Positions 1-9,829 of a DNA stretch of 64,000 nucleotides are shown here, piece by piece. The notes under the pieces were generated by a model that made no database searches, was not told where the DNA came from, and saw only the letters and a program-made list of their open reading frames with translations. Origin of the DNA: Limnanthes douglasii subsp. nivea. Its lineage: Eukaryota > Streptophyta > Magnoliopsida > Brassicales > Limnanthaceae. The DNA is taken from NCBI GenBank assembly GCA_036936605.1, contig JAUPFV010000004.1:126765737-126829736 (forward strand), given 5' to 3'. The position numbers were made by a program, and so were the translations under genes. Positions within the stretch are counted from its first letter, which is position 1; each line of letters begins with the position of its first letter.

Positions 1-1150
1 AACAAAATATATTGATCGGAATGATATGTAGTATAGGGTTGTCTATCTCTAGTAGATCTCTGAGTTGGAACTGCAGGTTGTTCAACCTCTTCTGCATTCT
101 CTTCTCCATCCATTAAATCATTATTATGATCACCAATATCAAAAATATGCGAACCTCTTAGCGCAGATGACTCACCATCTGAATTTTCTTCAAATTCTAT
201 AGGAGTATGTGCAAGCAGAATATGCCTCAAATCTACCAAGTCATTCTCAGACATAGGCACTGAATTCTGACTCTTATCAATATCATGAATTATCTAATCT
301 TCCATAAACACATAAAATCTTCTCCTTATAAGCTTCTTATTAATTGGATCATAAAATTTGTAGCCGAACTCATCAAGGCCATAACCGATGAACACACACT
401 GTTTTGTCTTCGAATCAAGTTTAGACTTCTCATCTTTAGGAATATGTACATAAGCTTTGCACCCAAAAGACACGCAAATGATCATACGAAACATCTTTAC
501 TTGTCCAAACTCTATTTGGGATATCTTCATCTAAAGGTACAGAAGGACTAACATTCAAGACATGTACCACTGTATTCAAAGCTTCACCCCAAAAGTATTT
601 AGGGAGTTGCGATTGTAAAATAAGACATCTCACCCTTTCAATTAATGTACGGTTTAGTCTCTCAACTAGGCCAATTAATGGAGGGGTCTTGGGAGGTCTC
701 ATTTGATGTTGAATACCTTGCTTCCTACAATACTCATCAAAGGACCAATGTATTCTCCCTCATTATCACTTCTAACACACTTCAATTGTTTCACAGTCTG
801 TCTTTCAACTGAAGCTTGAAACTACTTAAAGACATCTAACACTTGATCTTTTGTTTTCAAAGTGTAAGCCCAAACTTTCCTGGAATGATCATCAACAAAA
901 GTAACAAAGTACAGACACCTACTAAGTGTTCTGGTTTTGAAAGGACCACAAACATCAGTATGTACCAAGTCAAGAAAATTTGGTTTTCTTGAAGAAGCCG
1001 AGCTCTTGAAAGACACTCTATTCTGCTTTCCAACTAAACAATGTACACATTTCTTTAAATGAGCTTTATGTATCCCACAAATATATTTTTTCTTCCTCTG
1101 AATATCTAATCATTTTTCGCTAATGTGACTGAGTCTTTTATGCCACAAAT
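1..1150 (-). pseudogene. copia-A integrase and IN-RT linker (broken)
   Basis: Integrase inserts the cDNA into the host genome. On the minus strand about 1145-1035 encodes the HHCC zinc finger (WHKRLSH followed by CVHC). The catalytic core follows, with LDLVHTDVCGPF and FVDDHSRKVWAY (near 990-860), the SDNEGEY region near 770-750 and VERLNRTLIERVRC near 660-630. The C-terminal part has VFIGYGLDEFGYKFYDP (about 410-350). The remaining 290 bases are the acidic linker with QRSTRDRQP, seen before RT in this clade. The reading frame changes several times (for example around 830, 700 and 500), so no intact polyprotein remains. Family assignment is secure; the lesions were read by eye. Confidence 0.87.
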
Positions 1151-1396
1151 CAACCATTGCTTCATCATTAGCAACATTGATTTTCTCAGGGGACACCCTT
1201 GCAGACATGATATAGAGGGCGGAACATTTTTTTCCTCTTGCCACAACTAACAATCCCTTAGTAAGTTTCCACTACCCATTCGTAAAAATACTTCAATAGC
1301 TTTCATTATCTAGCTTCCATGTAGAGATCAAATTCACTCGAAGATCGGGTATATGTTTAACACCCTTCAAAATTAATCTTGCACCCATGCTTGTTT

Positions 1397-1765
1397 CTAG
1401 ATAAAATCACCAGTACCAACCACTTTAGACAAATCATTATTTCCCATCTTTGCAAAACCAAAGTCACCAGAGGTGTAAGATGAGAAAAATTCTCTACGAG
1501 AAGTTGCATGAATTGTGGCACCGCTGTCAACTACGCAACCATTTTCATCAGACACAAAATTCACAACAACATCATCAATAACAGCGAAGTAACTCTCTGA
1601 AACCGCAGCATCATGTTTCTCGTCAACACTTTCATCATAATTTTTCTCCTTGTTCTTTTTATCTTTACCATTGTTGGATTTCCCAAAATTATTCTTTTTT
1701 CTCAACTTAGGAAAACATTTCTTAGTGTGCTCGATCTCATAACAGTAGTAGCACTCCTAATCTGC
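1397..1765 (-). pseudogene. copia-A zinc knuckle and aspartic protease (broken)
   Basis: The segment just after gag encodes a CCHC knuckle (CYYCYEIEHTKKC, one residue short between His and the last Cys) and a lysine/asparagine-rich spacer. A retropepsin domain follows with the active-site motif VVDSGATIHATS near 1545-1510. Copia proteases process Gag-Pol. The protease runs in one frame from 1705 to 1397, but it is shifted by one base from gag and has an in-frame stop just before the knuckle. Confidence 0.82.
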
Positions 1766-2448
1766 AAATTTATTAGACTTGTTCTGACTCTTGCTTCTAC
1801 TTTTACCTCTAGTTTCCGACCGCGATTTTTATTTCTACTACGTTTCTCAACGACTAGAGTTTCTGAATGTGAAGAGAAGTCAAATGTTTTTCTTCTCATA
1901 TCTTCATTTAGCACATTACTTTTAGCCAATGCCATTGAAATATTACCTTCATGAGCTGAATTAGAAAGAGACATTCTGAAAGTATCTCACGAGTCTGACA
2001 GCGAACCAAGCAACCATAACGCCAAAACATCATTATCAAATTTGATACCCATAGCAGCCAACAGATTAATCAAGCCTTGAAAGGTATTCAAGTGATCTAT
2101 AAGAGGTGATCCATCTTGATACCTCAAATACATCAACTGTTTGAACAAAAATAACTTATTGTTTCCTATCTTCCGAGCATATAACTCCACAAGATTACTC
2201 CACAAAGTCCTTGCATCTGTTTCGTCCACAACATGATTCAACACATTATCGTCAACCCATTGCCGAATAAAACCACAAACCTGTCGATGAATAATTATTC
2301 ATTCTGCATCAGACTTATCTTTAGGTTTTTCATCACCGAACACTGGTAAATGAAAACCTTTAACATAAAGAAGATCTTTCATCTTCGATTTCCATACATG
2401 ATAATTCGAACCATTCATCGTCACCATTCTGCTTGTATTCACCTCCAT
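1702..2448 (-). pseudogene. copia-A gag (two nonsense codons)
   Basis: Gag forms the virus-like particle. The start ATG at 2448-2446 lies about 25 bases downstream of the primer-binding site, which fits a copia leader. The protein begins [20 protein letters not shown], the usual 'target-sequence plus YxxW' gag opening. It continues with RQVCGFIRQWVDDNV and LWSNLVELYARK, the retrotran-gag/UBN2 region. Two TGA codons replace expected Trp codons (near 2300 and at 1989-1987), consistent with G-to-A decay. One frame is kept to 1702, where it ends just after a frameshift near the zinc knuckle. Confidence 0.85.
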
Positions 2449-2472
2449 ATTTGACACAAGACAAATTCACAA

Positions 2473-2490
2473 CCAGTTGCTCTGATACCA
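2473..2490 (-). other. copia-A primer-binding site
   Basis: The minus strand reads TGGTATCAGAGCAACTGG. Its first 12 bases are complementary to the 3' end of initiator methionine tRNA, as in most plant copia elements. It lies three bases from the LTR end, which fixes that boundary. Confidence 0.9.
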
Positions 2491-2493
2491 GTT

Positions 2494-3629
2494 TGTCAGA
2501 AATAGACGCACAAACGAAATCTTTTTTCTTGTATCAAATATGATTAGAGATAATGATAAAAAAAATACCAAGTATGAATAAAATCAAGGTTTTGGCTAAA
2601 TTAGGGCCCAAAAGGATAACCAGTCCCAAAATTTTGGTCAATTTTAAAGGTTACCAAAAATACCCTTTAATCATCGCTGGTTGAACTAGCGGGGAAGCTC
2701 CCCACCGGGTGAATATACGTGGCCCGGCGGGCGAGAGGGTGTCAGACGACGGATGAGAAGGTTTCATCCGCCGGGGAGTTCCCCCACTGGTTGAGAAGGT
2801 CTCAACCGGCGGGTGAACAAACGGGTCCAAGGACAAAATCGTAAAAATCCAAAAACGCTCAAATTTTGGAAATGGTTAACATTTTTTGGGCCCTAATTTA
2901 GCCCTACCTTAACATCAATGCAAATAACACATAACACTTTTTACGTGGAAAACATTCTTAGTGTAAGAAGTAAAAACCATGGGACTGATTTCGGAGTCCA
3001 ACCAAATATTCACTATCAGAAGATAGGTTACAAAACTATTTTCTTGATAACACTATTCTCTAGATAAAACTAGAGCATACACCACACAAAGTATGACAAC
3101 TTCATACACAACCCCAATACACAATATAGTCAACCAAAATCAGAAAACTCACTGAAATATCCCAAAAAACGCAGTTAGAAGAAGTTGATCTAAAATATAC
3201 TTAGAAGACTCCAAATCAAAATCTCTTCAGTCAGATTATAGAGGACAAATAGACGAGCCTGCTCACCAAAATTGAAGTTGGTCGGACCACGAAAAACAAT
3301 CCAATTGAAAACACAAAATTCTGCCTCGAAATATTATTCTCTGAAAACTGCACTATAGAATATGATGCTCATCTCAAAAGACACACCGTATATGTTTATA
3401 TTTATACAAAAACTAAAACCCTATAGGTTACCCTTATTGGACATTAGCTCATACGATAATACTAGTAATATTAATATATTTATAAAATTATCATTTATTA
3501 TCGGTTTTATTTTTTACAATGATTAAAATTTTGATAAGTACTTAAATACTAATTCATTTATTAAATTAAAATTTATTTGTATATAAGATTAAATTTAGTC
3601 ACTGTTATAAAAAAAAATATGTCCTAACA
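2494..3629 (-). repeat. copia-A 5' LTR
   Basis: The plus strand starts TGTCAGAAATAG right after the primer-binding site and ends GTCCTAACA, giving TG...CA termini on both strands and a short imperfect inverted repeat. Without the 310-bp nested MITE the LTR is about 825 bp. The right end was chosen by the TGTTAGGACA terminus on the minus strand; the partner LTR is outside the window. Confidence 0.7.
2594..2903. mobile_element. 310-bp foldback MITE nested in the LTR
   Basis: It starts with GGCTAAATTAGGGCCCAAAA and ends with the exact reverse complement, a perfect 20-bp terminal inverted repeat. A weaker inverted repeat extends inwards for about 40 more bases. The centre (about 2690-2820) is strikingly GC-rich and holds two local hairpins (2750-2770 and 2789-2807). 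No clear target duplication is seen, so the superfamily is open. A truncated relative of one arm may lie at about 8818-8870. Confidence 0.8.
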
Positions 3630-3689
3630 GGCAATGATTCAAATTTATATTTTTATCACAACCTAACATATAAAATGCATTATATCATT

Positions 3690-3692
<3 letters not shown>

Positions 3693-3755
<63 letters not shown>
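3693..3755. repeat. (AT)n microsatellite
   Basis: An uninterrupted run of about 31 AT dinucleotides lies in the AT-rich DNA between the copia-A LTR and the eEF2 pseudogene. Confidence 0.97.
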
Positions 3756-3759
<4 letters not shown>

Positions 3760-3892
3760 TTTGATAAAGAAAATAGATATGGAATATATATATAATCTAA
3801 CATATAAAATGTAAATTATTTACTATAGTGATAATTCGAATTTAAATAGCATAGAAATTATAAGAAATATTCGTAAAACATAAAAGAAAGCA

Positions 3893-3976
3893 AGTCTTAA
3901 ACCACAAACGAAAGGTACTGATCTTTCACGAAAAAGTCTTAAACCACAAACGAAAGGGTATTAATCTGTCTTGAGA
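3893..3976. repeat. 42-bp direct repeat, two copies
   Basis: The block starting AGTCTTAAACCACAAACGAA occurs at 3893 and again at 3935, followed each time by a similar TAATCT/TGATCT stretch. It lies just past the C-terminal end of the minus-strand eEF2 pseudogene and has no visible function. Confidence 0.8.
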
Positions 3977-3994
3977 CGGTAGAACCAATTCTCC

Positions 3995-5404
3995 ACAAAC
4001 TCAGATATATCGATTGTCCTCAATCACAAAAAAAGAGTCATCTCTGCTTCTATACCCTTCATAATTTGAATCTCCTACATCTGAATCAGGATCCAAGGGA
4101 TCAGTTGGCATCATCTCCCAGTGGTCAAACACGCATTGAGGAAAAGTTTGTTTGTCAGTTGCAACTCTAAGAGTTTCTGAAAACTCAAGAGTCGTGAACA
4201 GGAAGATTAGCCTTGATATTGTAAAACCGGGTAATAGGTGTTTGGATTTGTTCAAAGACGCGGCGGCATTTCTTATTCAAGACACTGTAAATGCCACCAA
4301 GAGCCTCTTCATTTGATTGAATCTGGACCAAGTAAATCTGCTCAAAAAGCCTTGGCTTAGCTGTCAACTGCGAAGTATAGACAAGCCGTATAGCAGCTTC
4401 TTGGATTTGAGGACTACTTACATGTACAACGTCCATATTTTACCGAATGCATCGCAGAGTTCAAAGCAAATACCACCGAATGCATCGCAGAGTTCAAAGC
4501 AAATACCTCTCATTTTTTCTTCAGCTAAAGGACCTGTTTCTGACCCTCTTGAAATCCACGTACAACGGGCACTTTGATATTGTCAAGGTAGGTCCCTTGC
4601 ACATATCAACAACCATGTTAGGACCTGTGGTTTCCGGTCCAAAAGCCCAGATCTTCGCTAGATCTTTCTTCTAAAAGAATTTTTCGGATAAAATCGTGGA
4701 ACGGAATTCAGTATCATACTACCATCATCAATAGCCTCGGTTCCTTCTAGGGGTCTAGCTGAAGATCTCTCGAGAACATATTCACAGAAGGTTGTGATCT
4801 CATTATTTTAGCATCATCCATGAAATCGTCTTCAAGGTCCTTCACACAAATTTTGAGATAAAGTTCTCCTGTAAGTGCAATAATAAGCTCTCATGTCTCC
4901 TCCATCCCACACACAACCATGCTATCCGATTTATTCAATAGTTTAAGTATTTCCGTTAGTTTGGATAAATCATATGTCAGTTTGAACTAAAGAGTTAAAC
5001 GAAATGTAGGCGAAACAAAGAACTTCATGGCACTGATAATGTGAGCATTGATTGCCCTCTCGTTTGTGAGAGTACAAGTCTTAGCGAAATGATGATCTAG
5101 ACCGACCAAAGCAACAGTATTACCACAGGGCACATTCTCAACTGTTTCCTGCATGTTCCTCATCCAAATTATAGTTCTCTACACACATTCCACGTATATA
5201 TCCTTATCCTTTTTTCACTAGAGATGTAGTTAGGACCTATTATCCCACCTTCATTCCAGTTGCAACGTTACCATAAAATACTCAGCCAAAAGCGAAAGAA
5301 CCTATCCTTATGAGATGTATGAAACATCTTTGAAACATAGACCATGAGAAGACCATCCAGATCACGGTTTTTTATTGTGTCTACGTAAACATACTTGTAC
5401 GAAG
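3995..5404 (-). pseudogene. eEF2: eEF2-like pseudogene, arm A
   Basis: eEF2 is the GTPase that translocates the ribosome in the cytosol. The minus strand encodes the central-to-C-terminal part of a diverged eEF2. In order it shows a GP...VYVDTIKN start at 5404, ENVPCGNTVALVGLD (about 5130), CTLTNERAINAH, KICVKDLEDDFMDD (about 4840), FGPETTGPNMVVDMCKG (about 4650-4600), MRGICFEL, YTSQLTAKPRLFEQIYLVQI, EALGGIYSVLNKK and FPQCVFDHWEMM (about 4110). There are several frameshifts and stops. A 33-bp tandem duplication (4442-4507) repeats 11 residues. The domain II start and the whole GTPase domain are absent. The end of the last frame no longer resembles the eEF2 C terminus. Confidence 0.92.
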
Positions 5405-6007
5405 GTCCACTCAATGATGTTTACGCAGACGAAATCAAAAACTGTGATTCGGAGGGTACTCTCATGCTCTATGTTTCGAAGATGTTTCCTACATTTGATA
5501 ATGGTAGATATTTTGCTTTTTGCAGGGTATTTCTAGTAAGGTTGCAACCGGAATGAAGGTCAGGATAATGACTTCTAACTACATCTCTGGAGAAAAAAAA
5601 GAATATATATGTGAAAAGTGTGTAGAGAACTGTTGGATGGAAACACGCAGAAAACAATTGAGGATGTGTCTTATGGCAACACTGCTACTTTGGTTTGTGT
5701 AGATCGTTATATCGCCAAGACTTGTACTCTGATAAGCGAGAAGGTCGTCGATGCACACATTATATGTGACATGAAATTCTCCATTTCGTCTACACTGCAT
5801 GTAGCTCTTGAGTATAAACTGACATCTGATTTTCTCAAACTATATGAAGAGCTTAAACTATTGAATAAATTGTATACCATGGTTGTGCGTCGGATTGAGG
5901 AGAACTTTGCAGTTGCAAGAGAGCCTCATCTCAAAATTTGTCTCAAAGACCTTCAAGCGGATTTCATGGATGGTGTTAAAATAAAAAGGATCCGCGTGAA
6001 TGCATAA
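5402..6007 (+). pseudogene. eEF2: eEF2-like pseudogene, arm B (opposite strand)
   Basis: This arm starts at the same eEF2 position as arm A (the GPL codons at 5404) but runs on the plus strand, so the two arms are head to head. It encodes [65 protein letters not shown] and HLKICLKDLQADFMDG, then ends in a stop at 6005-6007. The first half is frameshifted; 5618-6007 is one open frame. It lacks everything C-terminal of the KDLQ region that arm A still has. Shared departures from normal eEF2 (KTCTL, LKLLNK) show that both arms descend from the same diverged copy. Identity between arms looks like 70-75% by eye. Confidence 0.9.
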
Positions 6008-6520
6008 TATTTTGGACAACTACAGAAATCTTAACGTTTCAGCTTAGCAGGAAATGTAAACTGTTTTCTTGTATATTACTTTGTATATTCAAATATTTGC
6101 TCTACCAAATAAACAAAGTATTTTCAACCAAATTATAGCTAAATGCAAACCTAACTTAGGAAATTGTTTCCATTATAGCTAAATGCGAACCTAACTTAAG
6201 AAATTCTTTTCAAGATTTAAAAAAAAAAAACGAGAACCAAAGAGTGGCAAACGTGAAGGACGACTGGTATTTTTTACCCTTGATTTGAATATTGCCTAAT
6301 CATAATTCAAATTGACATACAAAAGTTGAACTTTTGTGACATTGGTTTGAAATACTTCAAACTAGTTTTAGCGTATGCGCAAATAAGTTTAATAATACTT
6401 GATAAATGCTCGAAAATGTTTTTATGAAAAACTAGTACATAGTAGGGGTAACAGATGATTCAAGTTAATTGTCTGATATAATGATAAGTATTTCATAAAT
6501 GATACATACCCTTATTAATG
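6008..6520. other. spacer between eEF2 arm B and the MADS-box gene
   Basis: Non-coding, AT-rich, and probably partly the 3' flank of the MADS-box gene. It contains an imperfect 40-bp direct repeat starting ATTATAGCTAAATGC at 6132 and 6172. No gene or terminal repeat is recognised. Confidence 0.6.
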
Positions 6521-8129
6521 CTACTCAAGCAAGTTATAGGTGGTGAGATCTGATGCTCCATTACTGTGAAGAGTATTATGACCCAGCTGGAAAGCATATG
6601 AAGAAGTTGGATTTCCGCCTAGGTACCCCATTAGGGTCTCGTAACCACATCCATCATCAACTAGTCCGTAGTCTGGATCTTCTTCTTTCGCCTTTCAATA
6701 CGATAAAACACAAATTAATATCAGAGAAAATGACCACCTTGTCTTTTCATTTTGTTATTGTCAGGTGTAAAAATCTAAAATGTAGCAAAGAAAAGTGCTT
6801 ACCAGTTCATGCATAAGCCTTCTGTACACCTCACTAGCGTTTCTTTGCTGCAAGGAGGCCATTAAAATGAAGATGATGAAAATAACCTTTTAAGTATCAA
6901 TTTGTCAAGTACAACCGCATCCTGGGTGTGCCGAAACTTGAAAACTTACTTTTTTCTTGGTGGTGGCCATTTGATTTCCGATCACCTTGTACTGTTACAT
7001 TATAAAAATGAAGTTAGTACTTAGCAATATCTTCAAATAAGATTACCTACAGTTGAAAACCATTGATATAATACTATACGCTCAGTTTGGTTCAAATATT
7101 ACTTCCAAAAATTCAGCACTTTGAACAACATCTAATTTACAGTTCTGCATTTCGGATCAAATCAAGATTTTACGAATACTGGATAATTGCTTAAACACCC
7201 AAATATCACATATAATTGTAGGCCTACTCAACTTCTATGTTACAAACTGTGGTTAGTGTTTGTATCTAGAGCAGATCGAACCTAAGCAATTTACTACTTC
7301 GTATTGGTGTTTCTATTTTTACGGATTCTGGGAAGTTAAAAGCCAATTCTGCGCAAAACATTATAAGAGTTTGATGAACTAGAAAAACCAACCTTCCTTT
7401 GCCTAATAACATTAACACTATCTTCCATTTCCTGCTCGAGACTATGCAGCTCCTCGAAACTCAGATTGTTCAAACTCTCACCCATCCTCTGTCTACAATA
7501 CATTCAAATACCATAAAGAAACACTTAAATCTGCATTTTCTTTTTCAGTTCATCAAAATGATAAAACAACCACAGAGTATAAACAACAAAATACCTAATC
7601 TGAGTCCGGATATTTTTGTTCACTTCTTTAAGTTTCTTCAAAGTCTCTTGCATTCTCTACACATATCACATACACAATACTGAATCAAAAAGACTTTTTC
7701 ATCAACTATACACATATAGCATACAGATTTTCACACAATCACAGATTCAATTAGACCCAGGAAGAGAGAGATACCTCAGAATGTGTCTTCCAAATATCGA
7801 TTCCAGAGATCTTCTGATACTAATCGAAAATCTGCTTGGTTCTACAAACAATTTTAAACGGTAATTTCAACAAGTTAAAAGAAGAGAGGAATGAAAAACA
7901 GTTAGGGTTTGAGGGAAAAATGAGCTTACCTAAAGGAAGGACTGATATACTCATGGAGCTTGTTAGTACTGGATAACATAACAATGGAGACAGTAGCGTC
8001 GCAGAGAACAGTGAGCTCGTGTGCTTTCTTGAAGAGACCGTTCTTTCGTTTGGAGTAAGTGACTTGTTTGTTGGTGGAGTTCTCGATCCTCTTGATCTGG
8101 GTTCTGCCTTTCGCCTTTTTGGACGACAT
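6521..8129 (-). pseudogene. DEF/AP3: DEFICIENS/APETALA3-type B-class MADS-box gene with premature stop
   Basis: AP3/DEF proteins heterodimerise with PI/GLO to specify petals and stamens in the nucleus. Seven exons are read on the minus strand: 8129-7930, 7841-7775, 7656-7595, 7492-7393, 6991-6950, 6847-6803 and 6691-6521. All introns are GT...AG. Exons 2-6 are 67, 62, 100, 42 and 45 nt, the family's usual sizes. Exon 1 is the MADS domain ([19 protein letters not shown]...). Exons 3-5 give the K-box, with LSFEELHSLEQEME. Exon 7 has EEDPDYGLVDDG and ends in the euAP3 motif DLTTYNLLE. The length would be 228 residues, normal for DEF. Two lesions are seen. Codon 74 is TAG (7822-7820), where asterid DEF has CAG in FDQYQK. 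The usual initiator ATG is AAG, with an in-frame ATG four codons upstream. It could be a pseudogene, a null allele or an assembly error. Confidence 0.9.
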
Positions 8130-8451
8130 CGAAGGAGAAATGGAGAGATCGAAAGGGAGAAGAGGAGGAAGAAGAGAGAATGAGCGAGTGAAGTGTAGAC
8201 ACAGACATAGACATTTGGTGTTGTTGGTTGAAATGGAAAAAGAGAAATTGCCATATTTGTGAAAAGCTTTAGAGAGAGTGAAGAAAGGTACGAGTATGGT
8301 TTTCCTTTTTGAATCTTTTGGAATCCGGATATCGAGAGGAAATGGGGGACCATGATTTTCTGTTGGTTTTCTTGATGGAGCCCCAACTAAGCGTATACAA
8401 TCTTTAGAAAAAATTAAGATTAAGAAGGATGCTATTGTTTTGTATGCGTAT
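8130..8451 (-). promoter_or_regulatory. putative leader and proximal promoter of the MADS-box gene
   Basis: Reading away from the start codon on the minus strand, about 120 bases are pyrimidine-rich, as in a plant 5' leader. The plus-strand CCATATTTGT at 8251-8260 matches a CArG box (CC[A/T]6GG) except at the last base; AP3/DEF genes autoregulate through such boxes. Only about 320 bp separate the ATG from the MITE at 8452. The role is inferred from position. Confidence 0.4.
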
Positions 8452-8794
8452 GAATAAAAAGTACGGTTAGTCCCCTATGTTTATCATTTGTATTAATATA
8501 GTCTATTTTATTATTTTTGTATAAAATTTATTCTTTTTGTTTTAAATATTTGCACGATTAGTCCTTCCGCATATTTTAGGACAAAAAGTGATACAAAACA
8601 TGGGATTTAGAGACCAAAAGTGATACAAAACTTAGAATTTAAATGTCACGTGTCAGCTTTTAAATGGTTTATACGTGTAGGGGATTATATTTGCAAATTT
8701 TTAAAACGAAAAGGATGAGTTTTATGCAGAAGTGGACGAACAGTATTATGTTAATACAAGTGGTAAACATGGGGACTAACAGTGTTTTTTACCC
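8452..8794. mobile_element. about 340-bp MITE upstream of the MADS-box gene
   Basis: The left end GAATAAAAAGTACGGTTAGT and the right end form an imperfect terminal inverted repeat of about 40 bp. The right end, reverse complemented, starts GGGTAAAAAACACTGTTAGT. Both ends continue with CCCC and a TGTATTAA block. The inside is non-coding and has a second pair of similar short inverted blocks. A decayed relative of one end may lie at 17168. No clean target duplication was found. Confidence 0.65.
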
Positions 8795-8924
8795 GATTTT
8801 ATCGGTAGATGATATTAGGCTAGGACTAAAATCCGGCCCCAAAAACATAAACAATCTCAAAATTTTGCCTACTTAAGAGTGTATTAGATTTTTTTTTTAT
8901 TTCCACCAAAGCGGATCTTTTTAA

Positions 8925-9596
8925 TTGGCCGAGAGTTTCAATGAATATAAACGGTCCGATAAGGCCCTGGATAAGTTCATAACAATTAAGACCGAGGTTG
9001 AGAAACAACTTGGTAAAAGCATTAAGACCGTTAGATCTGACCGTGGTGGTGAATACTATGGTAGATATGACGGATCGGGTGAACAACGTCCAGGTTCCTT
9101 TGCACAGTACCTAGAGAAGTGTGGAATAATCCCTCAATACACTATGCCTGGTTCACCTCGCATGAACGGTGTATCTGAGAGACGGAACCGAACACTAAAA
9201 GATATGGTTAGAAGCATGATAAGTCACTCATCTCTACCATTATCTCTCTGGGGGGAAGCCATCAAATGTGCCGCTTATATACTCAATCGAGTACCCACAA
9301 AGGCTACTGTTAGGACTCCATATGAGCTTTGGAACGGGCGTAAACCTAATTTAAAGCATCTACATGTGTGGGGTTGTCCAGCTGAGGCGAGGCCTTACAA
9401 ACCTCAAGAAAAGAAACTGGACCCAAAAACAGTTAGTTCTTTCTTCATAGGTTATTCCGAACATTCTAGAGGGTTTAAGTTTTATGATTCTCTCACTGGT
9501 ACAATATTTGAGACAGGAACGGCCAAGTTTCTAGAGGATGTTGAGTTTGGGGGAAGAATAAGGGAACATATGTTGATTTTGAGGAAGAATCCATAA
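8925..9596 (+). pseudogene. copia-B integrase, N-terminally truncated
   Basis: The open frame of 223 codons covers the second half of the copia integrase. It shows [11 protein letters not shown] (second catalytic Asp), [20 protein letters not shown] with the catalytic Glu in [38 protein letters not shown] and [16 protein letters not shown]. The HHCC finger and the first catalytic Asp are missing, so no activity is possible. The frame ends at 9596, just before the linker to RT. Confidence 0.9.
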
Positions 9597-9829
9597 AGAT
9601 TCATGAAGGTTTTAATAGGGATACTGAGATATCTGAAGATTGGGCGGTAATGCCAATCATTTCGATCCCATTAGAACAAGGTAATCCTCAGATTAACACT
9701 GATGCTCCACTTGAGGGTTCTAACCAGGATACATAGATTCGGGTAGAACAAGAGGAACCTCAAGATAATCTTCCACAAGGGAATCAAGATGACATCGTTC
9801 ATAATGATCAAACTCTACCTCCTCAAGAA

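Larger units (their letters stand above)
1..3629 (-). mobile_element. Ty1/copia retrotransposon, 5' part (element copia-A)
   Basis: Read on the minus strand the order is LTR (3629-2494), primer-binding site, gag, CCHC knuckle, aspartic protease, integrase, then the linker towards reverse transcriptase, which lies off the left edge. That order, with integrase before RT, is diagnostic of Ty1/copia. The coding part has nonsense codons and frameshifts, so the copy is dead. A foldback MITE sits inside the LTR. Only one LTR is in the window, so its age cannot be judged. Confidence 0.9.

Noticed and set aside
1613..1954. 113-codon plus-strand frame
   Set aside because: It is the antisense of copia-A gag and protease, without any family motif of its own.
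7820..8386. A 188-codon minus-strand frame across the MADS-box exon 1 and its leader
   Set aside because: It runs through exon 1 out of frame with the MADS domain and crosses intron 1; it is a shadow of the real spliced gene.
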